A stretch of 64,000 nucleotides of DNA from Ceratodon purpureus. Taxonomy: Eukaryota > Streptophyta > Bryopsida > Pseudoditrichales > Ditrichaceae. Positions 49,801-59,968 of the stretch are shown here, piece by piece. The notes below the pieces were generated by a model, which did not search any database, was not told where the DNA came from, and worked only from the letters and a program-made list of their open reading frames with translations. A program made the translations under genes and the position numbers. The first letter of the stretch is position 1, and each line of letters opens with the position of its first letter. The stretch is taken from the NCBI GenBank assembly GCA_014871385.1, contig CM026426.1, positions 53,681,477-53,745,476 of the forward strand, read 5' to 3'.

Positions 49801-50446
49801 CAATTCTCATCGGCCATTCCATTGATTTCTCTTTGAAATCTTTTGCTCTTGATCTTTGGACTCGTCTCTACGCTGTTCTCTTCGACTCCCCTGGATGGCA
49901 GACGATGGTGTTTTCCCCTGGAACCGATAAGGCGTTCTGTGTACTGTTCAGTGGTGGAAAAGTACTGCCTAATTCACCACTTGGGATCGTGGAATGGATT
50001 GCAGGATTATGTACGCTGAACGGTGACAGAATGGATCCTCCTTGCAACAGGGGCCACGGGATTCCCTACGGCGATAATGATTGTAGCTGCTGCAATTGAG
50101 ACGTCGACAATGATTGTAGCTGCTGCAATTGAGACGCCGACTTTTGACTTGGGGCAGGTGAACTCATGGAGTGCGACTGTGATGAGTCCGATTGCAATGG
50201 CCTCCCACTGATAACTGTGTTTCCACGGAAATCCACGGACATGCCTGAGGGAACCGCTTGCGTGGACGGGTTGGGAATCGGTGTCCTCCTTGACTGCTGC
50301 TCACCAACTTGAGAGGGCGTCTACCCATGGAAAACATATTGCATTTGATTGCAGGAGTCCAGCACCGGGGGACCCGATCCACCGCACATGACTTGGGAGT
50401 TCCACATGTACGGGGGACGTTGGGGGTAAGTAGACATCACGGGCAT
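46871..50446 (-). CDS. Second TNPA/Transposase_24-like gene (multi-exon), without a TNP2 partner
   Basis: Same domain order as the TNPA-like gene of the CACTA element. A Pro/Gly/Ser-rich N-terminus starts near 50,446 (MPVMSTYPQRPPYMWNSQ). The Transposase_24-like core is at 49,550-49,822 (LPKDVRLYVHNQFRATARRW, RFRDHPDSDLKLL, RRFLFNPPIR). A basic helix lies at about 49,400-49,520 (LVKYWKTAEAEEESQKMKAA). An acidic segment follows (49,030-49,160), then a coiled coil at 48,290-48,540 (HMESISKKLDLLLNVMLP). A basic block sits at 47,300-47,420 (RPKRVRKRPSKFLEYIPP). The C-terminal domain at 46,871-47,128 (VTIEHIYPEWSHAKVLYL, then AKDATILWA) pairs with VQRIFKHSVPLLF...SIMW of the first copy. Many GT/AG borders are visible. 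Sequence identity to the first copy is low, so this is another subfamily. Some frames may be broken; exact exons are uncertain. Confidence 0.6.
50072..50137. repeat. 33 bp tandem duplication
   Basis: Two adjacent 33 bp units differing at two positions (core aatgattgtagctgctgcaa). On the - strand, within the second TNPA-like gene, this encodes a repeated SQLQQLQSLS peptide. Confidence 0.9.
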
Positions 50447-50449
50447 AAG

Positions 50450-51060
50450 ACCGCTAGAGGTTCCCTGAAATGATCATACTGGAAGGTCATGCAAGGGCAA
50501 GAACGAATTGATGAATCACATTTGATGTGTTGGATTCATATGTAACAATACATGCTCATTGCTGAGGATTCTTACATTAACACACTATAAAGAGAGATAA
50601 GAGTCAGGGAAATACTGGACCTGAGAAGAATTAGTCGACTGACAAAAATTATTCACAGACATGTTTCCTGTCAGGCCGTAGTATTATTGAATGCCCTCCG
50701 TGAAAGGAAGTGTCCGACCACAGCGGCAATCCTGGAACGTGAGACCATTCAGTGCGTCAGAAACAGAAACTTGCATTTAAACGATGTGTGTGACTAACAC
50801 ATTTTGACACATTGACTCATTCGATAGACACTACTTAGATTCAAATCACGCAAACTGAGAAGTGAACTTCCGAAGAAGGAACTGTTTGTTTCATTGAGGA
50901 TTCCAAGGGCAGAGCCCAATACAGATGTCACTATAATATTGTACTTCTTTAAATCTGAAACTCTGTACTCACCCCTCACACTAACGCGGTGAACAAGATT
51001 TTCTAACGTAGTATCCGAATCCAAAGTGCTGCCTTCTCTAACGAGTAGTAAATCTAACCG
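50450..51060. other. Intergenic stretch between TNPA-like and F-box-like genes
   Basis: No supported coding region. A 76-codon minus-strand frame at 50,794-51,024 lacks a domain. Confidence 0.45.
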
Positions 51061-51068
51061 ACCACGTA

Positions 51069-51973
51069 TCAGTCTTCCTCCGAGTCATTATATCCCCAAT
51101 CTGGATCAGACTTGGAGTCCGTGTCCAGAAATGGATTGACATCGAAATCGGTAATGCATCGGTGGTCCCCTTTCTTCAAAGATTCTAAAGAAATCGGCCA
51201 CTGCTTGCTTCGCTCAGAGTACTCCATCCACGCCTTGCAAACACATGTGAGGAGACAAAGCGTCTTGAAGTTCTCATGAGGCGTGCAACCGTTCATGAGT
51301 ATAGGCCAGAGGCTCTGTTCCACTATGTCGGAGGGCAATTGATCCATAAACGTCTCTGCAACGTTTGCAGTGTAATTTACGAGACTTGGATCCTCACGGT
51401 TAATCTCCCAAGTCCACTGCGGCACCCAATCTGGCACAAATAGACTGTTTCGTTTTTTGAAACCTCTTCAAGCGAAAACAGGCCAACCTAGAAACATCAA
51501 GCATGGTTTGGTGGAGGCCGTCTAGTCCCTCGTTCCACCGTCTCTCGGACATGCTACTGGGACGTACCATGGGTGGATCCATTGCAGTAAGCACAAAACC
51601 AGCGGATAACTGTCCTATAATAATCATGCGTCTCTTGAAACACTAGTACACACCAGGTGTTTCTGACATTGGCAATGACTTGAACTATAAAAAAATACAA
51701 AACTCTACAGTTCCACGGGAGAGCAGTGTGTAGAAAGAACCCACTGACCTTCACTGGAATAGAAGTGCAGCAGCTTCGGCCTTGACAAAGATGGGGTTGT
51801 TCAGGACCATATTGGGCAACATATAGAAACGATCTCCAAGCATAGCCGCCGCATTGTTCCTCCATATCGACCTTCACTTTCATCCAAACCCTAGCAAAAC
51901 CTTCAAAAGCAAGGTCACGTTCAGAGTAGGACAAAGCAGCCCAGTATGTCCCCGATGGCAACGGGTACAACAA
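51069..51973 (-). CDS. F-box-like protein, probably spliced or partly broken
   Basis: Two or three - strand exon-like pieces. The 3' piece (51,069-51,437, ending at a stop) contains MDQLPSDIVEQSLWPILM followed by TLCLLTCVCKAWMEY and WPISL. That is the spacing of an F-box (LP-x-(D/E)-(I/L), then CK-x-W), so it could be an SCF ubiquitin-ligase substrate adaptor. It ends in an acidic tail (DSKSDPDWGYNDSEED). The 5' piece (51,745-51,973) reads LPSGTYWAALSYSERDLAFE and FARVWMKVKVDMEEQCGGYA before an AAG|GTCAGT donor. A middle piece (51,400-51,627) carries ERRWNEGLDGLHQTMLDVSR. Frames overlap around 51,430, so either an intron or a frameshift lies there. It may be a host gene or an accessory gene of a transposon. 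Confidence 0.42.
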
Positions 51974-52353
51974 TTAATTCAGCCGCGCTCTAATTCTGGT
52001 AGTATAGCAATGTGCCCCCTCAGAGCAGCACCTTCAGAGCAGTCGTGGATCATGGAGTTATGGGGCAGAGTTTCCGCCCTGCGAGGATGCGACTATCTGT
52101 GGAAAAAGCGTTTTCAGAGAATGGGCTGCTTACACCACTGCACAACGCTTATTTGGGTCGCAGTGTATACCATCGATAACTCAAGGTGGCCCTCCTTTAT
52201 CGCTTACCTCGTCGCGACATGCGATACTTTCTCTGTCTCTTTGTCTTCTCTGCCCACAGGTCTCGGACTAACAGCACTTGGAAGCCATTGGGTCGCGAGG
52301 AAAGTGTATTTTCCGCACTTCCTTCCCATGTGGCGATCAGTTCTGGCCCCCCC

Positions 52354-52395
<42 letters not shown>

Positions 52396-52740
52396 CCATT
52401 CCCCATCCCTCATGATAAAAACTGCTGGGACGACTATGGTGGAGTGCGCTCAAACAAATTCCCAGTCTTATTCTTCTACTTCATGAAGTTTGCCTTGTGT
52501 CTATTAAAAGTTTGTGCGTCTTTGTTGTATGCGGTCCCAATAGAGGTGAGTCATATGAAACGAAGCCCTAAAATTTCCCACAATACTTAAATGCGAGTTG
52601 TGATATTGCGACAACACTCTCTGTGTATGCTTCTCCTAAACGTATTGTGATAGACTGTCAATTTCAGGAAACACGTTCAATTCAATTGCTTCCGACTGTT
52701 CAGCTCGTATACTAACTGACATTCTACGTATGTTGGGACT
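51974..52740. other. Stretch with poly-C tract, no supported gene
   Basis: Overlapping frames here are dominated by the poly-C run read as poly-Pro or poly-Gly and are not credible genes. Confidence 0.5.
52355..52394. repeat. Poly-C run (40 bases)
   Basis: Uninterrupted run of 40 C, preceded by CCCCCCCT. It is the longest homopolymer in the window. Confidence 0.95.
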
Positions 52741-53205
52741 ATGTCAGAAAACAATATCGTAGGTTACAACTCTTGTTACGGTGTTAAGAGTTTGGCAGTG
52801 GATCGTTTTGGTGGGGAACCAAGGTGGGAGGAAAGTGCGTTACGGGAGTGCGAAACGGGACCTTTTGGACCACACCATGTTTGCCAGGAACCTTGTCCTT
52901 GTAGTCATTGCCAGAAACACCAGTGGCTACAGAACCCACTATGTCATTGCAAGTTAGGTGTTCATTTGCGGTCTTCTGTAACTCTGGACGCCGCAATTAG
53001 GAAGAAATGGCTAAACTGTAGCTGTGGTCCTTCTCCAAGTTCTATTGTCAATTTAGACTTCTGCCCTTGTTTTATGTTTGTTACGATACAGACATTCAAT
53101 CCTCCTGGTATTGGTCACTCTGATGTCACTACCGAAACAGTTCAAACGGAAGTGCTTGATCAAGGGTCAGATTGCGGCTTTCATCTCAAAAATGTTGAAG
53201 AGTAA
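52741..53205 (+). CDS. Cys-rich open frame, 154 codons, unknown
   Basis: Uninterrupted frame with clustered Cys/His pairs in the middle: HHVCQEPCPCSHCQKHQW, PLCHCKLGVH, NCSCGPSP, FCPCFMF. The spacing could bind zinc, but I recognise no family and see no intron. The terminal part is Thr/Asp/Glu-rich. It ends immediately before an array of GTTACA motifs, so it may belong to an unidentified mobile element. Chance origin is possible given its modest length. Confidence 0.3.
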   Translation: MSENNIVGYNSCYGVKSLAVDRFGGEPRWEESALRECETGPFGPHHVCQEPCPCSHCQKHQWLQNPLCHCKLGVHLRSSVTLDAAIRKKWLNCSCGPSPSSIVNLDFCPCFMFVTIQTFNPPGIGHSDVTTETVQTEVLDQGSDCGFHLKNVEE

Positions 53206-53535
53206 CTTTCATGAAAAATCTACATGATTTTACATATTGTAACTTGCAACATTGCGTGTTATGTAAAAGTTACATGAAGGTTACACTTGTAACTTTCATG
53301 TGTGCTTTCCATTGTAATTATCACATAAATGTTTTGAAAATAAATGTTACAAAATCTTTAAAGATGTTTTATATAATTTCTACATAATGTTCATGTACAT
53401 GTCCTACGTAAACAGTTATAAGATTGTGACATGAAATTTATGTGGATGTTTCAAAAGCAATTGACGTACAAATGTTACAAGAATTTCATGTAAAAGTTTC
53501 ATAATGGTATAGTTTACACGCTTGTTACATGCGTG
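53203..53535. repeat. Array of GTTACA/TGTAAC motifs in both orientations
   Basis: About 330 bp with around ten short units such as GTAACTTTCATG, AAGTTACATGAAG, GGTTACACTTGTAAC, ATGTTACAA and TTGTTACATGCG. It resembles the subterminal repeat regions of DNA transposons, but no matching array was found at the other side. Confidence 0.6.
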
Positions 53536-53810
53536 TTGTAAATTTAAGATATACTTTCTTATACAAATTCCATATAGCATGTACATTACAACTTCTCATT
53601 AATAAATAATGAAAATAATAATTTGCAAAATGATGGGCTTTTGTGATAATAATAGTAGGTACATTATACATAACCCAGGCTTTATTCACCCCCACCATGA
53701 ACAAGGCATACTTACAAATTTGCATTAAAAACAATTATGATTAAATCATTTCTCACAAATCTATATAATCTGGCTGTCAACCTGCTGGTACTTATGAGGC
53801 CAAAACTGTA

Positions 53811-54998
53811 CTACTGCAATATGCTAATAAAACAACCCTCACTCGATGGGAAGCTCACCCAAACCTCATTAACACGGCCCAAGATCTTGAATGGGCTGCT
53901 GTACTGAGCGATGGTATAAGCATCCTCACCATCCTTTGGCTCCGAATCAGTGATGTTTGCCCATTTCGAGTTCTGAAGGCTAGCCTCCAGCTGAGCTTCT
54001 TCTTGAGCAACGTTTGTGTCCTTCGCAAAGCCACTGAAAGCACGCACAGCAACGCACTTCTCATCCCAATTCTCTACTGTAAGATCAGAATCGAGAAGGG
54101 GGAGCGGTGGGCTGTCTTTGAATTCATGTGGCACAAAAAATCGGATAGCGAATGCAGAGGAGCAGAAGGGACCAGCTGAGGGAACAATCCCTATCAACAC
54201 GGGTGTGGTCATTTCAACTCTAGAGTTGTTAAGATTTGCTCCTTGAATGTATTGAAACAACCTGCTCACCAAACACAATAGAAACTCGTTCAGAACCATT
54301 TTCATCCAAACTCTGGGAATCGCATTACGAAAACCTGAAAGTTTTTAATAGTGCAATTGTGCAAGAACTGGGAGATCAGATGCGCGATATGAAACCAAGT
54401 AATGTCTGTAAGCTCCATCCAAATCTGCCCTTGCATAAGCTTGCCTAACGACAACTCACGGACCATTTAATATTAACCATGTACTGGTTAAGCTATAATT
54501 TCGAGTTGCACACTCAATAATAACTTCCCTCCACAAGTTCGACAACGACGGAATCAGAAAAAACTGTGCAACGTCATTCACTCGATCACCAGTGCATAAG
54601 CATTTCCAACAGAAAACTGTTCTACGTTCGACTATCCACGAATACGAGAAGATGGCCACATAAAGAGACCATTCCACACGCAGGATCTGAATAAGGCACG
54701 GCGACCTGATCTACTATCCCCAATAAACATTCCACTCAATAGCTACAAAAGACAAGAAATCACAAGAAGGTTCAAGAACATACTTGTGGAATCCAATCTG
54801 CGTCGCCTTGCTGAAGGAAATATCCTCCACCGGCGTCGTAATCCATGTCAAAGGACGGTACAGCCGGATCTCGAAGTCCGATTCCGCATGCACCACAGTA
54901 TATGGCGGGCTCTCAATGCTGTCCGCCCTAGCTGCAGCGCACACCACGGCAGCCATAGCCAGCACCATCCACACGCTCATCTTGGGCCCCATCCTCAA
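53811..54998 (-). CDS. SOUL/HBP heme-binding family protein (two exons)
   Basis: Host gene. Exon 1 is 54,784-54,998 and exon 2 is 53,811-54,261, separated by an intron with GTATGT donor and CAG acceptor. The phase joins AA|G to give ...FHKLFQYIQG, for a total of 221 residues, typical of plant SOUL proteins. Residues 1-25 form a likely signal peptide (MSVWMVLAMAAVVCAAARA), so it is probably secreted or vacuolar. Family landmarks: YTVVHAESDFEIRLYRP, then ATQIGFHK, FQYIQGANLNNSRVEMTTPV, PPLPLLDSDL, VAVRAFSGFA, and the C-terminal SPFKILGRVNEVWVSF. SOUL proteins bind tetrapyrroles such as heme; the physiological role in plants is mostly open. The frame is intact. I chose the first in-frame ATG; MGPKMSV two codons later is also possible. 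Confidence 0.93.
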
Positions 54999-55883
54999 TC
55001 AAAACACCAACACGCACCTCTACAGCACAGCAACCGCAAAGGAAAAAACTCTATTAACTCCTCTTGTCCAAACCACAAAAACAGACCTCTAACCCACATG
55101 TCAGAAAAATCCAACTTCAACATGTGCCCACGTAAAACAACAAAAACATCATCTGACATAACCCTGCCATCACCCAAGAAACCAACATCCGGTTACCTCA
55201 ACAATAACGCAACATACAACATGGATACGTCAAGAATTGACATGAACAAGATGACCACCGACTCATGTCGTTAACCCTCGCCGTCACATCCAGGCACCTA
55301 GTTAATCTTACCTGGCACCAATTGTAGATAGGATTACGAAGTGTGATCGTGCACTTCACTTGTTCCCGGCCGTTTTAAAGGCGAGGATGCGTGGGGGAGA
55401 AGATGCGCCGAGTATGTATTCAATACTTGATGAGATGCTGCTTGATTGGTACATCGAAGGCTCAATGAACGAGCAAATCTTCACTAACCAAATGATCTCA
55501 CTCACCACTACCGACTGAACACTAAACCACGACAACAACCAGCGTCAAGACAGCTTGTTTTCCTGTATGGTAATACTGAATCCTTTGCAGAATTAAGTTC
55601 CCATTCGATAGACTTAAGCGGCTCAGTGAACCAGCAAATCTTCACTAACCACAAGAGATCGCACGCTGATCATGATTTAGAGTAGCGTGAGAACAGCATA
55701 CCTTGCAAGGTAATTGTCTCCCATGATTACGTGACTGATCGGTACATTGAACGCTCAATGAATGAGCAATCTTCACTGGCAACATAATAGCACACACGGA
55801 TTTCACTACCTATAGATCGAATGAAGCCTCGAACGCTAATCACGACATTTAGAATAGCATTAAGACAGGTTGGTATACATTAC
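54999..55883. repeat. Upstream region of the SOUL gene with three degenerate repeats
   Basis: Beyond the 5' flank, a unit marked by gctcaatgaacgagcaaatc followed by ttcactaacc recurs at 55,460-55,489, 55,621-55,650 and 55,753-55,780 (spacing 161 and 132 bp). Each copy is followed by similar 'cgctgatcatgatttagagt'-like sequence. No coding function is visible. Confidence 0.6.
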
Positions 55884-56080
55884 CTTGGAAGCTAAATCCT
55901 TGCCAGGATTTGGATTTCGTTCCGGTGCAATTTTCGCAGTGGCCTGCTTGCAGTTCGCCCGCCATAGCTTCACCAACTTCCCGAGCGACGACAATCCCGG
56001 CGACGCGAATTTCAACCAGTTCAAAAAAATTTGCGAACGCATCAGAAATGCGTGAAGAGAAGGGCCCGGTTGATCAACAT
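55884..56080 (-). other. Orphan exon-like stretch
   Basis: A 197 bp - strand segment bounded by a plausible acceptor (AAACAG at 56,081) and donor (AAG|GTAATG at 55,883). The open frame reads QIFLNWLKFASPGLSSLGKL then WRANCKQATAKIAPERNPNP. It is GC-richer than its flanks and has exon-like composition. It lies between the two host genes on the same strand. I could not attach it to either and do not recognise it; it may be a single exon of an unannotated gene or an alternative 5' exon. Confidence 0.3.
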
Positions 56081-56819
56081 CTGTTTCTTTAAAAATTGGT
56101 GAAGCCACTGATCAAGTGGTCAATCAGCTTCTCATAAAAATATGAAAAATCCTGTCACACGATTCTGACCACACGCAAAAGAATCAAAGAGAGGAAAGTT
56201 GGAGATGTACCAGAATTTGCTTCGGCAAAGTTGCATTTACAATAGTTGAATCAAGCCCAGTCCTCCGTAAGGCCCCTGCTCCCCTACTTGACCTCAATGG
56301 GCTCCATTCGAGAGTTATCCTTTGACTACACCCTGACTCACCTAACCTTCGACCTAAACTGCGACCGTGAGGCTTCCCGAGAGCAATCTCCTCGCCAGGG
56401 CGGCATGAAACCCTGGCTAAATTCATGGTGGCTCGAAGAAATCAAATCTGCCCACAAATCCCTTTTCCTCAAAACCAGCTAATCCTCATACGGATTAAAG
56501 TCTTTTGCTGAACATTCCGGTCTATGCCCAGTGAAGAAAACTCCAATACATTCCAATTACAACTAGAGTGCAATTCAAACTTTGGAATGAATAACTTGGA
56601 TATGCAAAAAAATCTAAGCCTTTCTTTTACAGCTCTCCCAGTTGGCTACGAATCGAATGAAAGCCTGCCTCCAGGAACTTGGTTTCAACAATCAATTGCA
56701 GAGAGACAGGCTGGTATCTACATTCACCACTACAATGAACTCTGAATGAAGCCATGACAGGTGATCTTCAAAAGAAAAAAGAAGAAGAAAAATCATGAGA
56801 TGCCGACAAGGAGGCAGCA

Positions 56820-57661
56820 TCAAGCTCGGAGTTTCTGGGGCGGATTTTGAGATTCCTGAGACGGGATAGGCAAAGATGTGTAGAGCAACACCTTCTCTAG
56901 TAACACCGCATCCACGTTGAACTTGGCTGCGAGTGTTTTTACGTCCAGAGGCTTCTCCTGGCCTTCACCGAGACCTTGGTACAAACGCAGAGCCTCCTGA
57001 ATTCCTGCAAGGCTTAGAGTTCCAGTAGCCACTACGTGCTCCTCGTCTGGACCAGTTGCAGCTGATGTGTGCCGGTTGGCTGGCTTCGGTCGACGGAACC
57101 CTGTTGTTACATGAGCCTGCAATTGGAAAACAAATAAGGTGTAAGTGCAATTTCCAGAAACTTTGTGGAATTCAACTTCAAAGACACGGAATTTTTAAGC
57201 TAAGGCTTCATGTTTGCTCTGGGAATCTGATAATTGCCAATTGAGCTCGCGGTTGTTCTGTACTGACTTCCAAACTGCCAATCTACGACCTGCCAACTTC
57301 ATAAGAGCTGTATAAAATATCTCATTGCAAGGTTCTGGGTGGAGCAGAGATGACACGACATTCTAGCTTAACCCTAAATTAGAAGGAACTAACAACTGGG
57401 TAGACGTGATCAACTAGTTTTTCTTTCGCAAAATCTTCAACCCTAAATTGACACCATACAGAGCTTGCCCGGAAGTAGGGTCTGTATTTAAAATTCTATT
57501 GACTGAAGTGATGAGAAGCGAGTGCTTGAGTTTCCAAACCAAGAGTGAACAATACTGCTTGCAACGGTTTGCCATTCATTCTTTTCTGAACATCGACACA
57601 ACAATTGTAAAACAATTACACGAAGAGAAACAAGTAGAATGCAATCACTTACGTTTCCCAT
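56820..57661 (-). CDS. Small protein resembling complex I assembly factor NDUFAF4 (9 bp first coding exon)
   Basis: Coding exon 1 is only ATGGGAAAC (57,653-57,661), followed by a GTAAGT donor. A 536 bp intron ends at TTGCAG (57,117), and exon 2 is 56,820-57,116. The joined product is 101 residues, starting MGNAHVTTGFRRPKPANR. Its Met-Gly start fits N-myristoylation. The conserved-looking part is GTLSLAGIQEALRLYQG, PLDVKTLAAKFNVDAVLL and LLYTSLPIP. This parallels the C-terminal block of NDUFAF4 (GK-S-x2-EAL, then TAEKIAxEYxL, DVNSLLKYF, IFPPE), which helps assemble mitochondrial complex I. The family link is an inference by eye. The gene structure is well supported by the clean junctions. It lies on the same strand as the SOUL gene. 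Confidence 0.65.
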
Positions 57662-59968
57662 CTCTTTTATTGCCTATAAAACAGACCTCTAAACCCCACA
57701 AGACTTGGTTTCCCCGCCATCACACCGCACAATTCATTACAACAAAAATTGAAAATTCCCAAAACCTAGAGTACCCAGAATCGAAAACTCGCTGTTGAAT
57801 TGTGACACACACATCCAGGCAATTCATATTAGGGCAAGGAGGTGTATCGCTGGTCGTCCTCACAGTAGCTGAAGAGGCACTGAAAATGTACAAATTGGCC
57901 ATTGCCAAGGAAAACAAAACAAAAGTAAAAAACCATCAAGCTGGAATCATAATCCTAAACGGCTTTATACCCAAGACTTCACTCAACACTGGAGCTCCTC
58001 TGCAACTGCTTCACATTGTATTACTCTACTGTGATCAGATTTCAGGGCGCTAATTCTATCACTTCAGCCATAGACAGCGAGAAAATTTCGAGAAGCCCAG
58101 AAATCATTTTTCCACTTGAACACATCCGGAAAAATTCATTGAGACAACTCCTCACTTGAAACCTAAAGAAATTACATGCAGAATGTTCCTCTTGTGACGG
58201 CCGAAAGTCCTGAAATGGCACAACCAAATAAAATGCAATATTCCGGGAGCAAAATCGCTACAAAATCAGACGAGAGTACAGAAACCAGACCATGGGCCGA
58301 CGAAAATGAGCATTCTTGAATAAATCGTCACTTTCCTTCTAAGCCTTTCAAATTCTAACTTTTACCTTCCTCATATGCCTACCACCCCCTTCTTACATAC
58401 CAATTTTAAAAAGTTGTGATCGTATCCAACATGGAATTTAGTATTTGTTGGGGAATTCAGCCAGACATAGTGAATACTTTATTACCTTTCAAGACTATTG
58501 CTTAATTACATTTTATTGTCCTCTATTTTGCCTGATAAGTACTTCTTATATTATAGAATGCTAATTCCGCAAATGATATCGTTTGAAGACAATTTTATCA
58601 ATAGTTTCATATTACCAATAGTTTTAATTTATTATTTTGAAATTATCGATAGTTTTAGTTATTTAATTTTGAAACTATTACCTAATTTTGAAATTATCAA
58701 TAGTTTTAATTAATTAATTTTGAAACTATTAATAAATTTTGAAACTATCAATAGTTTTAAATAACTAATTTTGAAACTATTTAGAAGGCAATTTTATCAA
58801 TAGTTTTTCTAATTAATTCTAAAATTATTTTATTCAAATTAAACTAGTTTAAAAAGTCTTCAAAACTATAATAGTTTTTATAGTTTATTTCAAAAATGGC
58901 ATTGTAATGAAATGTTTTTAATCTTATATAAAGAATGATTGTTACATTTTTGCCATCTCATGTTTTATTAATTTAATTTGGTTAATTCAACACAACACAC
59001 CTTTGAACACAAGTAATGCATTATGAAGTAATGACCTAGCTGTAAGAACAATTATCGTAATGTCCTCAAAATTGCTAATTTCTAGAATGCCATGTAGTAA
59101 TTTTGATTGGAACTCATCAATAATGTATTAAATGCAAACCTTAAATATGTTGTCAACCGGATTTGACAATTCCATAATTCCTTTTAGTTAATTGTAAGAT
59201 ATCCATTACTAAAGGACCAAAAACACTTGTGTCTTGGTAACAATATACGTAAGACGTCCTCTACACATTTCTATAATACTAATCCCAATGTTGTCATCAA
59301 TAGTGTTTTCGATTACAATTCATTCGAATTAAGAATCACCATAACAATTAACACCCTAAACCTCCACTTCTATCGTAAATTCAGATAACGTATAATATTA
59401 TTAAATCCATTATTAAAGTAATGTAATATCACTTTTACATTTATGCCATCATTAATGTACAATGTTATAGTTCCGAATAATAAAGAACATTAAGTTCATA
59501 TCCTAATTATGAAGCTTTAATGTAAAATAATTTAAATAAAAGTTCTTAATATACGTAAGGCACAAATGAATGAATTGGCCATCATCAAAAACAAAATTAT
59601 ATACCAATTTTATGAATTGCGTGCAAGACAAAATAGAGAACGTAATGAACTGGTTTCCATTTTTAATGTCTAGCACTGTTTACTCAGTTCTAAAAATAAA
59701 TGCACCACTTCCAAGTGGACAAATCGTATGTGTCGTTACTAAATAACAGGCAGATCCTATGAACGTCCAGATTTTTGGATTTCTAGGTGAGATTTAGAAG
59801 TAGTCATGGATTATTATAACTGTTTACTTTTTATTATAAAAATAAAATTTTATTTTAATCATTAATTCCTCAAATCCAATTAAAGTCTTTCCCACTTTGT
59901 TCTCATATAGTTTTATCGTAGACTATGTTATTTTTGTTTACTCTAATTCCAATTTGCAATTCATACAG
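57662..59968. other. Upstream region of the NDUFAF4-like gene, then AT-rich DNA
   Basis: 57,662 to about 58,300 is the 5' flank/leader of the gene on its left, with upstream ATGs on the - strand. From about 58,480 the sequence becomes very AT-rich, with palindromic repeats (58,590-58,890) and no coding signal up to the transposase that starts near 59,969. Confidence 0.5.
58590..58890. repeat. AT-rich tandem repeat of imperfect palindromes
   Basis: Three to five units of about 50 bp built on aatagttttaattaattaat followed by tttgaaactatt. Each unit is an imperfect inverted repeat able to fold into a hairpin. It lies about 1.1 kb upstream of the Plavaka-type transposase and could be its subterminal region. 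Confidence 0.65.

Noticed and set aside
51854-52590. 210- and 134-codon plus-strand frames with poly-Pro
   Set aside because: Driven by the 40-base C run, and they overlap the better-supported minus-strand F-box-like exons.
54786-55274. 162-codon plus-strand frame opposite the SOUL gene
   Set aside because: It lies antisense to exon 1 and the promoter of a well-supported gene; no family signal.
56184-56482. Small frames on both strands between the host genes
   Set aside because: No splice or domain support and the two strands are equally open.
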